Notes under the pieces: generated by a model | Database searches by the model: none | Told to the model about the DNA's origin: nothing | The model's input: only the letters and a program-made list of their open reading frames with translations | From: Panaeolus papilionaceus | Taxonomy: Eukaryota; Basidiomycota; Agaricomycetes; Agaricales | NCBI GenBank assembly: GCA_015501605.1 | Contig: JADNRZ010000051.1 | Coordinates: 25,907 to 89,906, forward strand | Length of the DNA stretch: 64,000 nt | Direction of reading: 5' to 3' | Shown here: piece by piece, positions 54,293 through 64,000 of the stretch | Layout of the letters: each line of letters starts with the position of its first letter | Numbering within the stretch: position 1 is the stretch's first letter | Made by a program: the position numbers and the translations under genes

Positions 54293-55779
54293 TGTTGATT
54301 TTCAGGGTACTGTTTATTTCTGGTGTTCACCAGTGTCGAATGTGTACTATTAGCTCCCACATCAGCTCCACCTTCACGCGCATACCTCTCAATCACCTCA
54401 TCGCGCTGATCACGAAGTTTATTGGTGTAAATTGACATACGCGGAGGCTCGGGATCTGGGGTAATAGGTACATATTCTCCTGTCTCATCAACTTCAAAAT
54501 AATTTGTCTCCCTATTTTTGTGCCAGTCGTCCACTTTTTCTTTCATTGACTTGTCTTCAGGGAACCGAGGAATCGGACTCCCATCAGGTAAGCGTGTCTT
54601 TCCATTTTCAATAATAATTCTATTATTATCGCGATCACCCAGACGGAAGGGACACTCTTGGAACAAGTGGTCCTTGCGTCTGCAATAATAACATGCCCCA
54701 GCTTCGCGTTCATTCACAGGTGGGTTTCTCGGTCGGTTGAAGTTGGAGTTCCCAAAGCGCGATCCATTAAATGAGTTAGAGGCAGGGGCGTATGGCCGCG
54801 GGTTCGAGTTCTGAACTCCACCCTGACCCTGACTCATACTCTGGAACTGCATACGGGTCTCCTGCATCAACCTTTCGAACATTTCCATCTGCCTTTGCTC
54901 GCTCTGTCTCTGCATGTCTTCTAGTTTATTAATATACAATTTAAAGTCACTCAGCCCCTCAATTTTGATTGACTGAGTATCATTTCTACCTCCTGTAATA
55001 TTTAAGTTCATATTTGAGTCTCCCACGTCACTCGAAGGTGACGCATCAGTTAACTTCTGCGCATGTTGAATCACTCGCGCTATAGTGTATTTCTCTTCGT
55101 TTGACCATTCTGGCTCCTCTGGAATGGCTGTCTTATTAAATCTTGCCAGCGCGACTTCAGCATAGTGTGCGGTTGTCAAATCGTTATCAATACTGCTCTT
55201 GATGCGCTCCACAAACTCGCGTGAGAGCGCTCTGAAGAACATCTCAACAAGTTCGCGTTCAGAGGTAATTCCCTTCCCCACAGCCTGTCGCGCTTCAAGC
55301 TTCTTCACTTCTCCACGGAAAATGCGCACTAACTCATGCACTTCATCAGAATGGTGAGTTGTCAAATTTTTATATTTTCGCGCCGCCTCATCAAGACGAC
55401 GCAAACTTCCTTTTTCAACTTCTCGAGCTTTTGGATAGCTCTTTATCAATTCTTTCTTAAACTTATCCCAGTCACCTGTCCCATATGAAGGTAAGGCTTT
55501 CCACTGGTCTTCTGTCTCCCTATCTGTGTATCTGACTATCTTCTTCATCTTATCTCGTGCATCCGTAATACTAAAATCTGTAAATAATTCTTCCATTTCC
55601 ATAATGAACCGTGTCAATTCCACGGGTTCATCTTTATCAAATCTCGGTGCATTATTATCTTGAGGACTTGGGAATCGCGCTCGCGACCCTATTTGATTAC
55701 TAGTTACAGTCGCGTTTGTAATGGGTGCTCCTGGAGGAGTGCCACTACTCGTTCCTGCTCCTGTTCCTCCGTTTGTCAT
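54280..55779 (-). CDS. gag: Gag polyprotein with zinc knuckle
   Basis: 499 aa from the ATG at 55779. A Gly/Ser/Thr-rich start is followed by a helical capsid-like region (RFIMEMEELFTDF through FFRALSREFVERIKSSID, about residues 50-200) typical of Ty3/Gypsy Gag. A coiled-coil-like segment (INKLEDMQRQSEQRQMEMFERL) and a Gly/Asn/Arg-rich linker follow. A CCHC zinc knuckle CYYCRRKDHLFQEC lies at about 363-376 (C363, C366, H371, C376). The C terminus overlaps the protease frame, and the slippery heptamer lies just before the TAA at 54280. Confidence 0.93.
   Translation of the reverse strand: MTNGGTGAGTSSGTPPGAPITNATVTSNQIGSRARFPSPQDNNAPRFDKDEPVELTRFIMEMEELFTDFSITDARDKMKKIVRYTDRETEDQWKALPSYGTGDWDKFKKELIKSYPKAREVEKGSLRRLDEAARKYKNLTTHHSDEVHELVRIFRGEVKKLEARQAVGKGITSERELVEMFFRALSREFVERIKSSIDNDLTTAHYAEVALARFNKTAIPEEPEWSNEEKYTIARVIQHAQKLTDASPSSDVGDSNMNLNITGGRNDTQSIKIEGLSDFKLYINKLEDMQRQSEQRQMEMFERLMQETRMQFQSMSQGQGGVQNSNPRPYAPASNSFNGSRFGNSNFNRPRNPPVNEREAGACYYCRRKDHLFQECPFRLGDRDNNRIIIENGKTRLPDGSPIPRFPEDKSMKEKVDDWHKNRETNYFEVDETGEYVPITPDPEPPRMSIYTNKLRDQRDEVIERYAREGGADVGANSTHSTLVNTRNKQYPENQQGFR
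54286..54292 (-). other. Probable -1 ribosomal frameshift heptamer GGGTTTC
   Basis: In the gag frame the codons read CAG GGT TTC CGG TAA, giving the X XXY YYZ pattern G GGT TTC two codons before the stop. Slipping back one base enters the open protease frame. The window in which a shift can work is only 22 nt (54280-54301), and the heptamer lies inside it. Confidence 0.7.
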
Positions 55780-56080
55780 ATCTTCGGTAAGTGTTTGGCT
55801 CCTTGTTCTGCTTGCACTCGCTACTGACTTCGTTCTCCTGTAACTTGGTTCCTTCTCAAGTCCCGGCTCTACTCCGGCTTGTATCGAACGCTTGCTTTTT
55901 CTTGGTGGTATCTCGAAAGGTGAGTCCTCTTCTGACTCGTCTTCTTCTAAACTATGGTAATCAACTTCTGTTTCAAGGGTGAGATTGGCAAGTAAATTGC
56001 TGATCTCGTCTTCTGTATCTGAATAACAAGGTATGTTTGCTCAATTCTAGAGAGCTTGCTGCTCGTTTCTAATCAATTTC

Positions 56081-56099
56081 CCCCTCGCGGTGGGCTCCA
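56081..56099 (-). other. Primer binding site (tRNA 3' end complement)
   Basis: Two bases inside the 5' LTR the minus strand reads TGGAGCCCACCGCGAGGGG. Its complement ends GGGCTCCA, i.e. with a tRNA-like CCA end. I cannot name the tRNA. Confidence 0.7.
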
Positions 56100-56101
56100 G
56101 A

Positions 56102-57106
56102 TGATACGATTGCTCTAAATCCACCCACAAAAGTGTGGCGAGAACACTAAGTTCGAGTCACACGAGTAACAGGTAGAGTAGAAACAATTGTAATTAGTTC
56201 TGGGGAAAATGGAATACAAACGAGTGTTGGACTACAATAGAACTGAGTGAACTAATATGAAATTAATTTCAAACAGGCGCTAAAGGTCGCGCTAGACTTC
56301 TGGTTGGTATTTCTGAGTTTAATAGGGCGCGGCACGCGCTCTGGCTTCTGACTTCCAAATTAGGACTTCTGATATCACACTAACTTCAATCGCGCACTCC
56401 GCACGAAAACTTCTATTTCTTCTATCCTACGTGTCTGCAACGCGCAAACGGCTTCTGCTTCTTCTTCTTCTTCTGGTTCTTCGATGCTTCTTCGATCCGC
56501 AACCCCCCCTCCTTATATACCTTGTCGCTCCCCCTGTCTCGGGACCATCGGATTAATCTCGGTAGGTCCGGTTTCCATCCCTATCCCATTGTTCTCATGT
56601 TTTCCTTCATCGCTATTGGCAGCTCCACAGCTGCTTATTCATCGTTGTCTCGGCGTCGCGATTTCATTGGGTGTCTCCATGTAGCTTGGTAAGCTTTCGT
56701 CTCGGCTTCATTGGACCCATACAAAGGTGGGTGGGGCTTTTAGTCAGCTTCCCACTGGGCTGATGTCATTTGAAGGTCCAGGTAAGTCTCGTCGCGATTG
56801 TCTCTTCTTTATTTGGTATTCTACTGATGTGTTGCTTCATGCACGAGCGCTGCATCGTTGCTAGGTGTCGGTCCGCGTCGTCACCAGTCTGAAACGGAGG
56901 TGGGCGTGTGAAAGGGACGCTCGCTCCGTCACATTCCCACCCAATGCCTCTGTGTATCCGGATTATTAGACGCGCGACCTTAGGTTAGGTATTTTAGTTT
57001 TGTTTCACACCTGTCAACAAGTCGCAACTCGTATCTTAAATAATACTATTTTATTTTAACTTTTAAATCGCGCGAATTAAGGCCTGGGTACCCGCAAGGG
57101 TCATCA
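56102..57106 (-). repeat. 5' LTR (element orientation), 1,005 bp
   Basis: Pair of 45590-46594. The minus-strand TATA motif (GGTATATAAGG, about 56512-56522) would drive the genomic RNA. Confidence 0.95.
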
Positions 57107-59589
57107 GAGGAGTGAAACAGCACGAACGAAGGTAGACTGAACTCTATCGAAATGAACGGAAATGAACGAGTGCCGGGGGGTATGTTAACATTTGAGCTTT
57201 GAGGATTGAGATGTAACTTTGTGTGCGTATCAGCCTTCGGTCATCAGAGCGTAGCAATCATTCGACGAGATTGCTGTATATTTATTTTAAACTCATCCGG
57301 GTAGATAGCTGTTATCTACGAAGTTATCGAGGCATTAAAACTATAGCTCCGACGTATGTTCAAAGTTTCTCAGATCCATGTCAAGCGAAAGGGCGGAGGG
57401 CGCAATACACTACGAGCACCGAACGGGAGCAATTCCCCGAACAGGATGACAGTCATTATCAACATTATACGTCAAACCTCGACGTCAACATCATTGCTTA
57501 TCAGAGTCATCGTCGGATCAAACCCTTCGATTGCCTCGGGGCGGAGGCTCTAGCGCTTCCCTCTAAGCTTTAGTCTACATTCCTGACTCAACATTCTTCT
57601 TCTCAGGTGGGTGGATGTCGCCCGTCTCGCGTCGGCTACAGCTGGATAGCTTGTAACATGTAAACGTTTAGCATTCGGCGGCTTATCGAGCGCACTAAAT
57701 CGGCGCATGTTGGATAGTTGACCAGAGGATGACACTTTGCCGTCATCCAGAATTTCATTTTGGAAGTTTCGGCTCGCTAGATAGCGTTTTGATAACAATA
57801 AGCATGAGCTGCGCTCGCTGTGCATACACTACAAAGAAAGGGACCAGGGTTCGAGCGTTGAGATAGTGGGGATGGGTATCAGTGAAACCTATGCATTCAT
57901 GAAGAGATAAGGAGAAGGAGGTAGCGAACATTCAATGCCCGGTCGGGAAAACGTTTGAAGTCCGACCACAGCACCTCGATGCTGCATGACATCGTCGAAG
58001 CATCCAGATCAGCACTAGCGTCGAACACCAGAAGGCGAAACAATCAAGTTCCGTAGCATGGTTGACATGGCACTCTAGGTGCCCTGACTGGTGCCGAACA
58101 GGATCATCCAGGCCCTCAATCTGCCCTGGTCTACCCTGATATGTATTATGTATAAACCAGCTATCACGCTCTCACCCCTCACCACTGCGTCACTCACGTG
58201 CGCGCGTTATGAGAAAACATTGCGGCTCAAGTGGCATGGTCTTTCGATATTCAAGAACCGGCGCAGCGAGGCGAGGGTTAAATGTGCCATGGTCAACTTT
58301 GAGAATAAATCTCTCATGGGGGCACTAAGTAAAGAAAGGTAATTATATAGAAACCCCACTCTATGTGCGAGAGAAGCAGCAGTAGCATTGGAAGTAAAAT
58401 AGGGGTCGCGTACCGGCGGCTTTAAGTCACAACACGAGCTCGTAAGCTTTTGTTGTTTAAGTCAATTGGAATCTAGGAATCATCGCAATGAATGCCATCT
58501 GTGGCAGTGTTACACTTGGGTTATGGGCGAATTGATTAGCTTTCGACTTTTCGAATCCAGAGGGGACTGGTCATCCCCATTCGATGTTTATTGATTCGTG
58601 GGTATCCATAAATGAACACACATCGGCATCACATTGAGAAAAATTTGGCGTTTCAGCATATATGGTAAGTTATCACCCAGAGCAGGAAGCAATTGAGTTT
58701 GGTTTTTTCTTTTTTGCAAAATCGAACAGCGGTCTGATAGCGCGGAGGTCTTGGAAATTCCTTGGTATGCAGCCGTAAGTCACCACATATTAATTCAGCA
58801 ACATAATGCGAAGCAAGTGCGACGAACTTGGCTCATGGGGCCCAAGTACGACAATCTTGACGATTGAGGTAAGAAATGCCTGTAAAAGAATCACCAAGAG
58901 CCACCAAGAGCACTGGGGAGGAGGAGCAAGGCTCGGTGAGGTGATTTTGAGGCTTGGGACAGACCCCAGACACCAGGCTGAAAGAAAAATGATAGAACGG
59001 CACACGAAACCCGAAGCCCCATCACCAGGTACATGAGGCACGTAATGACTGCCCTGCATGACCTTGAGGGTGCTAAATATATAAAGCGTTTCTTACAAGG
59101 CGTTCTGTTGACTAAAAACGAGAAAAGAGGCGTAGCTCTGAATAAAACGGATTAGCTTTTGTATGCAAGTTGAATTTAAAATGAAGATATCTTGCTGCGT
59201 TGGCCGAGCACCTTGGAGCCATGGCATCAAAGAAGTTGAGCTTGGCAAGGAGGTGAGGCAAGGGAGGAGCTTTGAATATTCGCACGTGCAGCCCTGTACA
59301 TGACGGATTTATTTATGTTCGCAGGGGTGGTCACCGATAGGCCAGTTATTATAAAAACATTTATCATCGCCACATCGGCTCTCCATGCGATACATTTCTC
59401 CACCCGTCTCCCAACACTCATCACAAAATCCCTCATTCCTCGACACCCCCCGCCCATCCCTCACTGCGCCAATATCGCCGTTCGTGACTGAAACCCTAGA
59501 CAGGCCTCGGTGAGACTCTTTGAGATGACATCGTTTTGGCCGGTGAGTCCTGTTCTCAAAATATCCTCGGAGAGGGTAAAGTTTCTAAA
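57107..59589. other. Intergenic, nothing recognised
   Basis: About 2.5 kb between the retrotransposon and the antiporter gene. Only short shadow frames are present. The interrupted family B repeat does not resume here. No RNA gene is seen. Confidence 0.45.
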
Positions 59590-62466
59590 ATGCTTGTACA
59601 GTTTGAAATCACCACTCCTCATGTTATCTATGCATTACTCGGCGGATTCATCGTTCTGGTGAGTAATACCAATCGAAGTTTTTCGTTACTTTCCCATCAA
59701 TTGACGCTCTGGTGCTTAGTTTGGCATGTTTTCTCTCTTGCTGAGAGAAAGGGTACGTTTGCAATAGTATTGACGCTTCGGTATTGACCCTGTGTCTAGT
59801 TATACATTGGCGAGGCAATTTGGGCGTTCGTATTCGGGATTATCATCGGTATGTTTCCAAATTTCGTCATGCTTCCTTCTCTCATCGTTCGGACAAACGC
59901 TTAGGACCATATGGCGCGAATGTCTTCAATCCTCGGTCATGGGGCGGCGATGGCGACGAATCCACAAATGTCATCACTCTCGAATTTACGCGTGTCGTGT
60001 TGGCTATTGGGGTGTTTGCGATAGGTGTCGAGTTACCAAAGGCGTACATGGCGAGACATTGGAAAAGCCTATTCTTTTTGCTGGTACCGGTTATGACTTG
60101 GGTATGTGTCCTATGCACGTTTATCGGCGTTTAAACCCCAGATCTATGTTGTTCAAAACTCTAATCGTCACCGCTATATTTAGGGTTGGTTTGTCTCGGC
60201 TGCATTCATTTATGCTTTGATACCTGGCCTCAACTTCCTCTCGAGCCTCGCCGTCGCTGCATGCCTAACACCTACCGATCCCATTCTCGCCGCAGCCGTC
60301 GTCGGTGGTAAATGGGCAGACAAGCATGTTCCAAGCCATATTCGACATCTCCTGGCAGCCGAGAGCGGGTGTAACGACGGCGCCGCTTTCCCCTTTCTCT
60401 TCCTCGCCCTATACCTTATGATCGATTCCCCCAACGTCGGGTCAGCAGTTAGAGACTGGTTTCTCCTTCTGTGGCTATGTAAGTGGATAATAATCATTCT
60501 CTTCCCCCTTCGAACGCCGGCTTACCATCATCCCGTGCAGACCAAGTCATCATGGGTGCTGTCATCGGCTGCGTTCTAGGATTCGGCTTCAGGCATCTTA
60601 TGAAATACTGCGAAAAGCACGATCTAATCGACAGGCATTCCTACGTCGCGCAATACGTTTCGTTGGCCATCCTCACTATTGGCGTTTGCACTCTTCTAGG
60701 GTCGGATGACCTTCTCGCTGCGTTCTTCTGCGGAACGGCGTTTGCATGGGATGGGTTCTTTAACAGGCAAACGGAAGAGAGCGTGTTTAGTAGCGTTATC
60801 GACACGCTGTTCAATGTGGCTGCGTTCATCTTTGTCGGAGCATGGATGCCTTTCAACAAGTTTCAGGATGAAGCGCTAACCTTAAGCGTGTGGCGCCTCG
60901 TCGTGATTGCTATCCTGGTTCTCATCTTCCGCCGCCTTCCTATCATCATGGCACTTTACAAATGGATCCCTGATATTAAGACATTCCGCGAGGCTCTGTT
61001 CAGTGGACACTTTGGACCTATTGGTATCGGCGCTGTTTTCATCTCCACCCTCGCTATCGAAGTCTTGCACCGGGCACACAAGGAAGGCGACCATCAAATC
61101 GAGATTCTAATGGAAACCATTCAGCCTATCGTCGCATTTATGGTCTTGACCTCCATTCTCGTTCACGGTCTATCTGTTCCGTCATTCAGCCTGGGCCGCA
61201 GAGTGCACTCGGTTTCACGGACATGGTCGAGACGAGACACAATGACCAGTAATACACCTGAATGGGCTAATCAAGCCCGGATCGTACGTCGCGGAGAAGA
61301 TATCGTTATTAATAGGGATCAGCCGGATCTTGAGCGTGGACGCGTCGAATTCGAGAAGACGACGACTGAGGTCAGTATCCCGGAGACGGAGTTGAACGAG
61401 AAGCGACAGGACTCGGAAATTAGTGAAGACACCAGGGTCGACAGTGCGGCTACGACTCCACCTCAGCTTCACCAGATTCGTAGGGAGGAGTCTCCTGGTC
61501 GTGAGGAACCCAGGAAGAGACATTTGACGAGTGGATAGAGGGCGATAAGAGGGTGACTGAACGTACGGTGGGCCATGGATCGGATGTGAGTATTCACTTT
61601 CCTCTGTGTTGTTCCGAGCTGCGGATATTAATTTAATTTCGCAATTTATAGCCCGAGGTAGAAGTGTTCGACGTACCTGATGCGGGCCAAGGATCATGGT
61701 CCGGCGCGGTTCATGACCTTGGACGAAATGCCCTACACCATATCCCGAGTATCGGGCAAAGCAGTAGGAACGGGACCGCACCACCCACACGAACAAACTC
61801 GTCTGAGAAGATGAAAGCTCCCGAGAGACCAGGACCAGTACCCATTCTTGACTCGGCCGTTGCGACTGATGATGAAGAAGGGTGGTCATCAGAGGGCAAC
61901 GATGAGCCCGAGGAAGCTAACGCCGTCGCGTCATCATCATCACCTCGTCCCGCGATGCATCGTCGCCGACCAGCTTGGAATCTTCATCTCGCCGCAAGGG
62001 GTTCCGACACGCGAAACGGGCGGTACACGCTGTTGGCAATCATTGGAATAGACGAAGAGGGTCGACGTCTGCGTCTGCGAGGAGGGGCTCGTTGAGTCAA
62101 GCTGAGCTTGGTGCTGCTCCTGCTGTCGTTGATATTGATGAGCCGAGAGGAAGAGAAGGAAGACCACCGCAGGTCATTTCAAATGACTACTATAGCAGCC
62201 CGAGGTCTCAGAATTCCGGATCTTCGTATATCAATGGTCGTCCGACTACGGCTGGCTCATCATCAATGACTGCTGTTAGTAGAGCATCAAGACCGGGCAC
62301 TGCGGATAGTTCGTTGAGGCACCAGCGGCTGGATAGTATCCGCGCTATGCAAACGACGAGAGAAAATTCGCCTTCGCGATCTGTCAGATTCGTAGAGAGG
62401 ACGATGAGCAGCGGGAGTGTAGGAAACGGGGGAACTTCATCACCTAGGACGACTGCCGCCGACTAA
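59590..62466 (+). CDS. Na+/H+ (K+/H+) antiporter, NHA1/Sod2 type
   Basis: Plasma-membrane cation/proton antiporter of the CPA1 fungal group. Exons: 59590-59658, 59720-59752, 59800-59848, 59905-60101, 60184-60478 and 60541 onward, with consistent phases. About 12 hydrophobic segments are expected. Landmarks are GPYGANVFNPRSW, LEFTRVVLAIGVFAIGVELP, LTPTDPILAAAVVGG (TDP at 147-149) and AAESGCNDGAAFPF, whose Asn180-Asp181 pair is the ion-binding site in this family. The membrane part ends near SVPSFSLGRR (about 61195). The frame in use then stops at 61538, but a hydrophilic tail typical of the family continues in another frame (TFDEWIEGDKRVTERTVGHGSD, a 66-nt intron at 61586-61651, PEVEVFDVPDA). 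It changes frame again near 61950 and reaches 62466. The exact tail structure is unresolved. Confidence 0.85.
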
Positions 62467-62927
62467 GCTCCTCCCTTCCAAATAGCATCCACAAGTTCCG
62501 TTTCCCCAACCGACGCATTCAGTATCACATTCACGCTAACGTTTTAATGCCCTGGACATTTGCTTCGTAAAATATATTTGACGATCTGTCATGCAATGCC
62601 CATATTCCCCATATCTTTTTTCATTGTTCATCCTCGCATCTGTTTCTTAATGTTGAAAGATTTATTTGTATTCAGAGCCCTGCTTTCAATGTTGTTAATT
62701 TTTACCATCCCGTATAACGACGTATACACACTTCCTACTTTTGTATTCCATTGGACTACGATAACGAGCACATTTCCTTCCTATGTGGCCCAACTTTTGA
62801 GTTTTTGCACCACTTTGCGTTTTTCATTCTCGTCTTTTTCTGTAAAGTGTAATAAAAGTGTAGAATTACACACCGAGAATACAAGTGAATGATACCATTA
62901 CATGAAAATAAAACCTGCTTAGTCAAG
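62467..62927. other. Convergent intergenic region
   Basis: 461 bp between the 3' ends of the antiporter (+) and APC2 (-). It is T-rich, as expected for 3' ends. AATAAAA near 62906-62912 and GTAATAAAAG near 62849 are possible poly(A) signals for the two strands. Confidence 0.4.
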
Positions 62928-63999
62928 TCATTTCTTCAATCTCCACATCCCATCCTTCACATCAACCAACCCTTCCCTCTTTGCAGCTTCCATAAACAAC
63001 GAAAGTTGATCCACGGATTGACTATACCCAGGTGCAAATCGCAACATGGCTTGTATGCGATCGATGGGGAGTGTGCCGAGATTGGTGAGCATGCCCTCAA
63101 TAAACTACACAACCAAGACGAGAAAGGAAACGGAGTGATCAATCAGCGCCCAGAACGATAATGGAGTGGAAACAAAAGAAGAAAATGGTAGAAGCATACC
63201 TTCCAATGTACCCTCATTTGTTCAGCTTGCTGCTGTTGCGCTGCTGACATCGGGGGGTTGTCCGACACGACGTCAGCTATAGAATGAAGGAGCGGTGGAG
63301 TGAAAGAAACGCCATTTGAGGGTGCAAAAAAGAGACAAGAAAAACAATAATCAGCGATCTATGAATAGACCAATACAGATAAGCGGTAACGAATAACGTA
63401 CCAAGCCTTGCTGTTCCCTAACAGGAGCAGTCGTCCCACTATCGTCTGCATGTTCAAGGAGGATGAACGTATTTTCAGGGTCTTCCTTGATAACGCCATG
63501 ATCTATCCAGGTTGCCAAGGCTTTGAGAGCAGCGCTTCTGTCGACCTTCCCAACAGCGGAAATGAGGTCGTCTAACAGCCACGTATCTGTCAAGCATATG
63601 TGTCAGTTAGAGTTGCCCAGGGGTGATCATCGTGAAAATAGAACGAAAAGCAGGAGAGAAAACGGGGTAAAAAAGCTTATTTCAACAAGCGAGGGGAGAT
63701 GAAACACACAGCGAGTTCGTTAGGCAATCAATCCACGTACCTTTCTCCGAAAATAGTTCAATGAACGCCGCTTCCAGGGGTGGAACGTCTAATTCCAATA
63801 TCCTATCCTCCAACTCGAGATGAAGGTTGACAGTGCCGAGATGAGGAATCCATTTGAGTTTCTTGTCGGGTTTGAAGACGTTGAATTCTTGAGAGTAATC
63901 TTCTTGAAGTCTATTAAGTTGGAGAAAGAGGGCACGCGATTAATAACTGAGGACCCCGGAGTGACTTTGAAAGCGTTTTTTGGAAACCTATAACATACT
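62928..63999 (-). CDS. APC2: Anaphase-promoting complex subunit 2, C-terminal part
   Basis: Partial, as the 5' part lies beyond the right edge. APC2 is the cullin-like scaffold of the anaphase-promoting complex, binding the RING subunit APC11. Reading inward: YSQEFNVFKPDKKLKWIPHLGTVNLHLELEDRILELDVPPLEAAFIELFSE is the end of the cullin homology domain, followed by WLLDDLISAVGKVDRSAALKALATWIDHGVI, the winged-helix part. After introns come AAQQQQAEQMRVHWK and FIEGMLTNLGTLPIDRIQAMLRFAPGY, the extreme C-terminal APC2 domain, ending DGMWRLKK-stop. Last exons: 63276-63200 and 63104-62928, joined by a 95-nt intron. The junction between the exon ending near 63403 and 63276 is uncertain. Confidence 0.87.
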
Positions 64000-64000
64000 T

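Larger units (their letters stand above)
45590..57106 (-). mobile_element. Ty3/Gypsy LTR retrotransposon with two antisense genes
   Basis: 11,517 bp, bounded by two 1,005-bp LTRs that begin TG and end CA. In element orientation (minus strand): 5' LTR, primer binding site, gag, protease, RT-RNaseH-integrase, then two genes on the opposite strand, polypurine tract, 3' LTR. The order RT, RNase H, integrase defines Ty3/Gypsy. All enzymatic motifs are intact and I found one LTR difference (46434 A versus 56946 G), so the copy is young and possibly active. No target duplication is present: the flanks are CAAGT and GAGGA. Confidence 0.95.

Noticed and set aside
57223..59060. Several 60-116-codon frames between the retrotransposon and the antiporter
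   Set aside because: They overlap on both strands, have no splice-supported extension and no recognisable motif. Treated as chance frames.
1..64000. CRISPR arrays, rRNA genes, bacterial-type operons
   Set aside because: None is present. Intron structure and gene families are eukaryotic.

Overview
The window looks like a nuclear segment of a basidiomycete fungus, most probably an agaricomycete. The genes are intron-rich, with short GT..AG introns of mostly 45-70 nt. The protein families also fit: a fungal delta-12 desaturase, an NHA1-type antiporter, a fungal metacaspase, APC2, and expanded F-box, P-loop GTPase and NACHT families. All exon structures here were read by eye. Where I give a spliced length, the exon phases add up to an open frame.

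Layout. 1-5 kb: a delta-12 fatty acid desaturase (-), with what looks like the upstream region of a second copy at the left edge. 5-20 kb: accessory DNA holding a hypothetical gene, a RING-type E3 remnant, a small possibly secreted protein, two families of short TIR-ended repeats, and an F-box/LRR-like pseudogene. That pseudogene is split by a 1,443-bp terminal-inverted-repeat element with a 6-bp target duplication. A one-pass membrane protein and an F-box gene follow. 21-37 kb: duplicated accessory genes. There are two intact P-loop GTPase genes in opposite orientations, an intact and a decayed F-box gene, a decayed GTPase, a NACHT-type pseudogene, a small gene with its dead copy, and a Ser/Pro-rich protein gene. 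38-45 kb: an intact nine-exon metacaspase (-), then a truncated GTPase fragment and a metacaspase fragment lacking the catalytic Cys.

45,590-57,106 is a complete, very young Ty3/Gypsy LTR retrotransposon. Its two 1,005-bp LTRs differ at one position that I found. Gag, protease and RT-RNaseH-integrase lie on the minus strand in three successive -1 frames. Between the end of pol and the 3' LTR the element carries two further genes on the opposite strand, with 4 and 5 exons and a TATA box each. This is the most unusual object in the window. Antisense introns would survive a replication cycle through the sense RNA.

59-64 kb: conserved housekeeping genes, an NHA1-type Na+/H+ antiporter (+) converging on the 3' part of the APC2 gene (-), which runs off the right edge.
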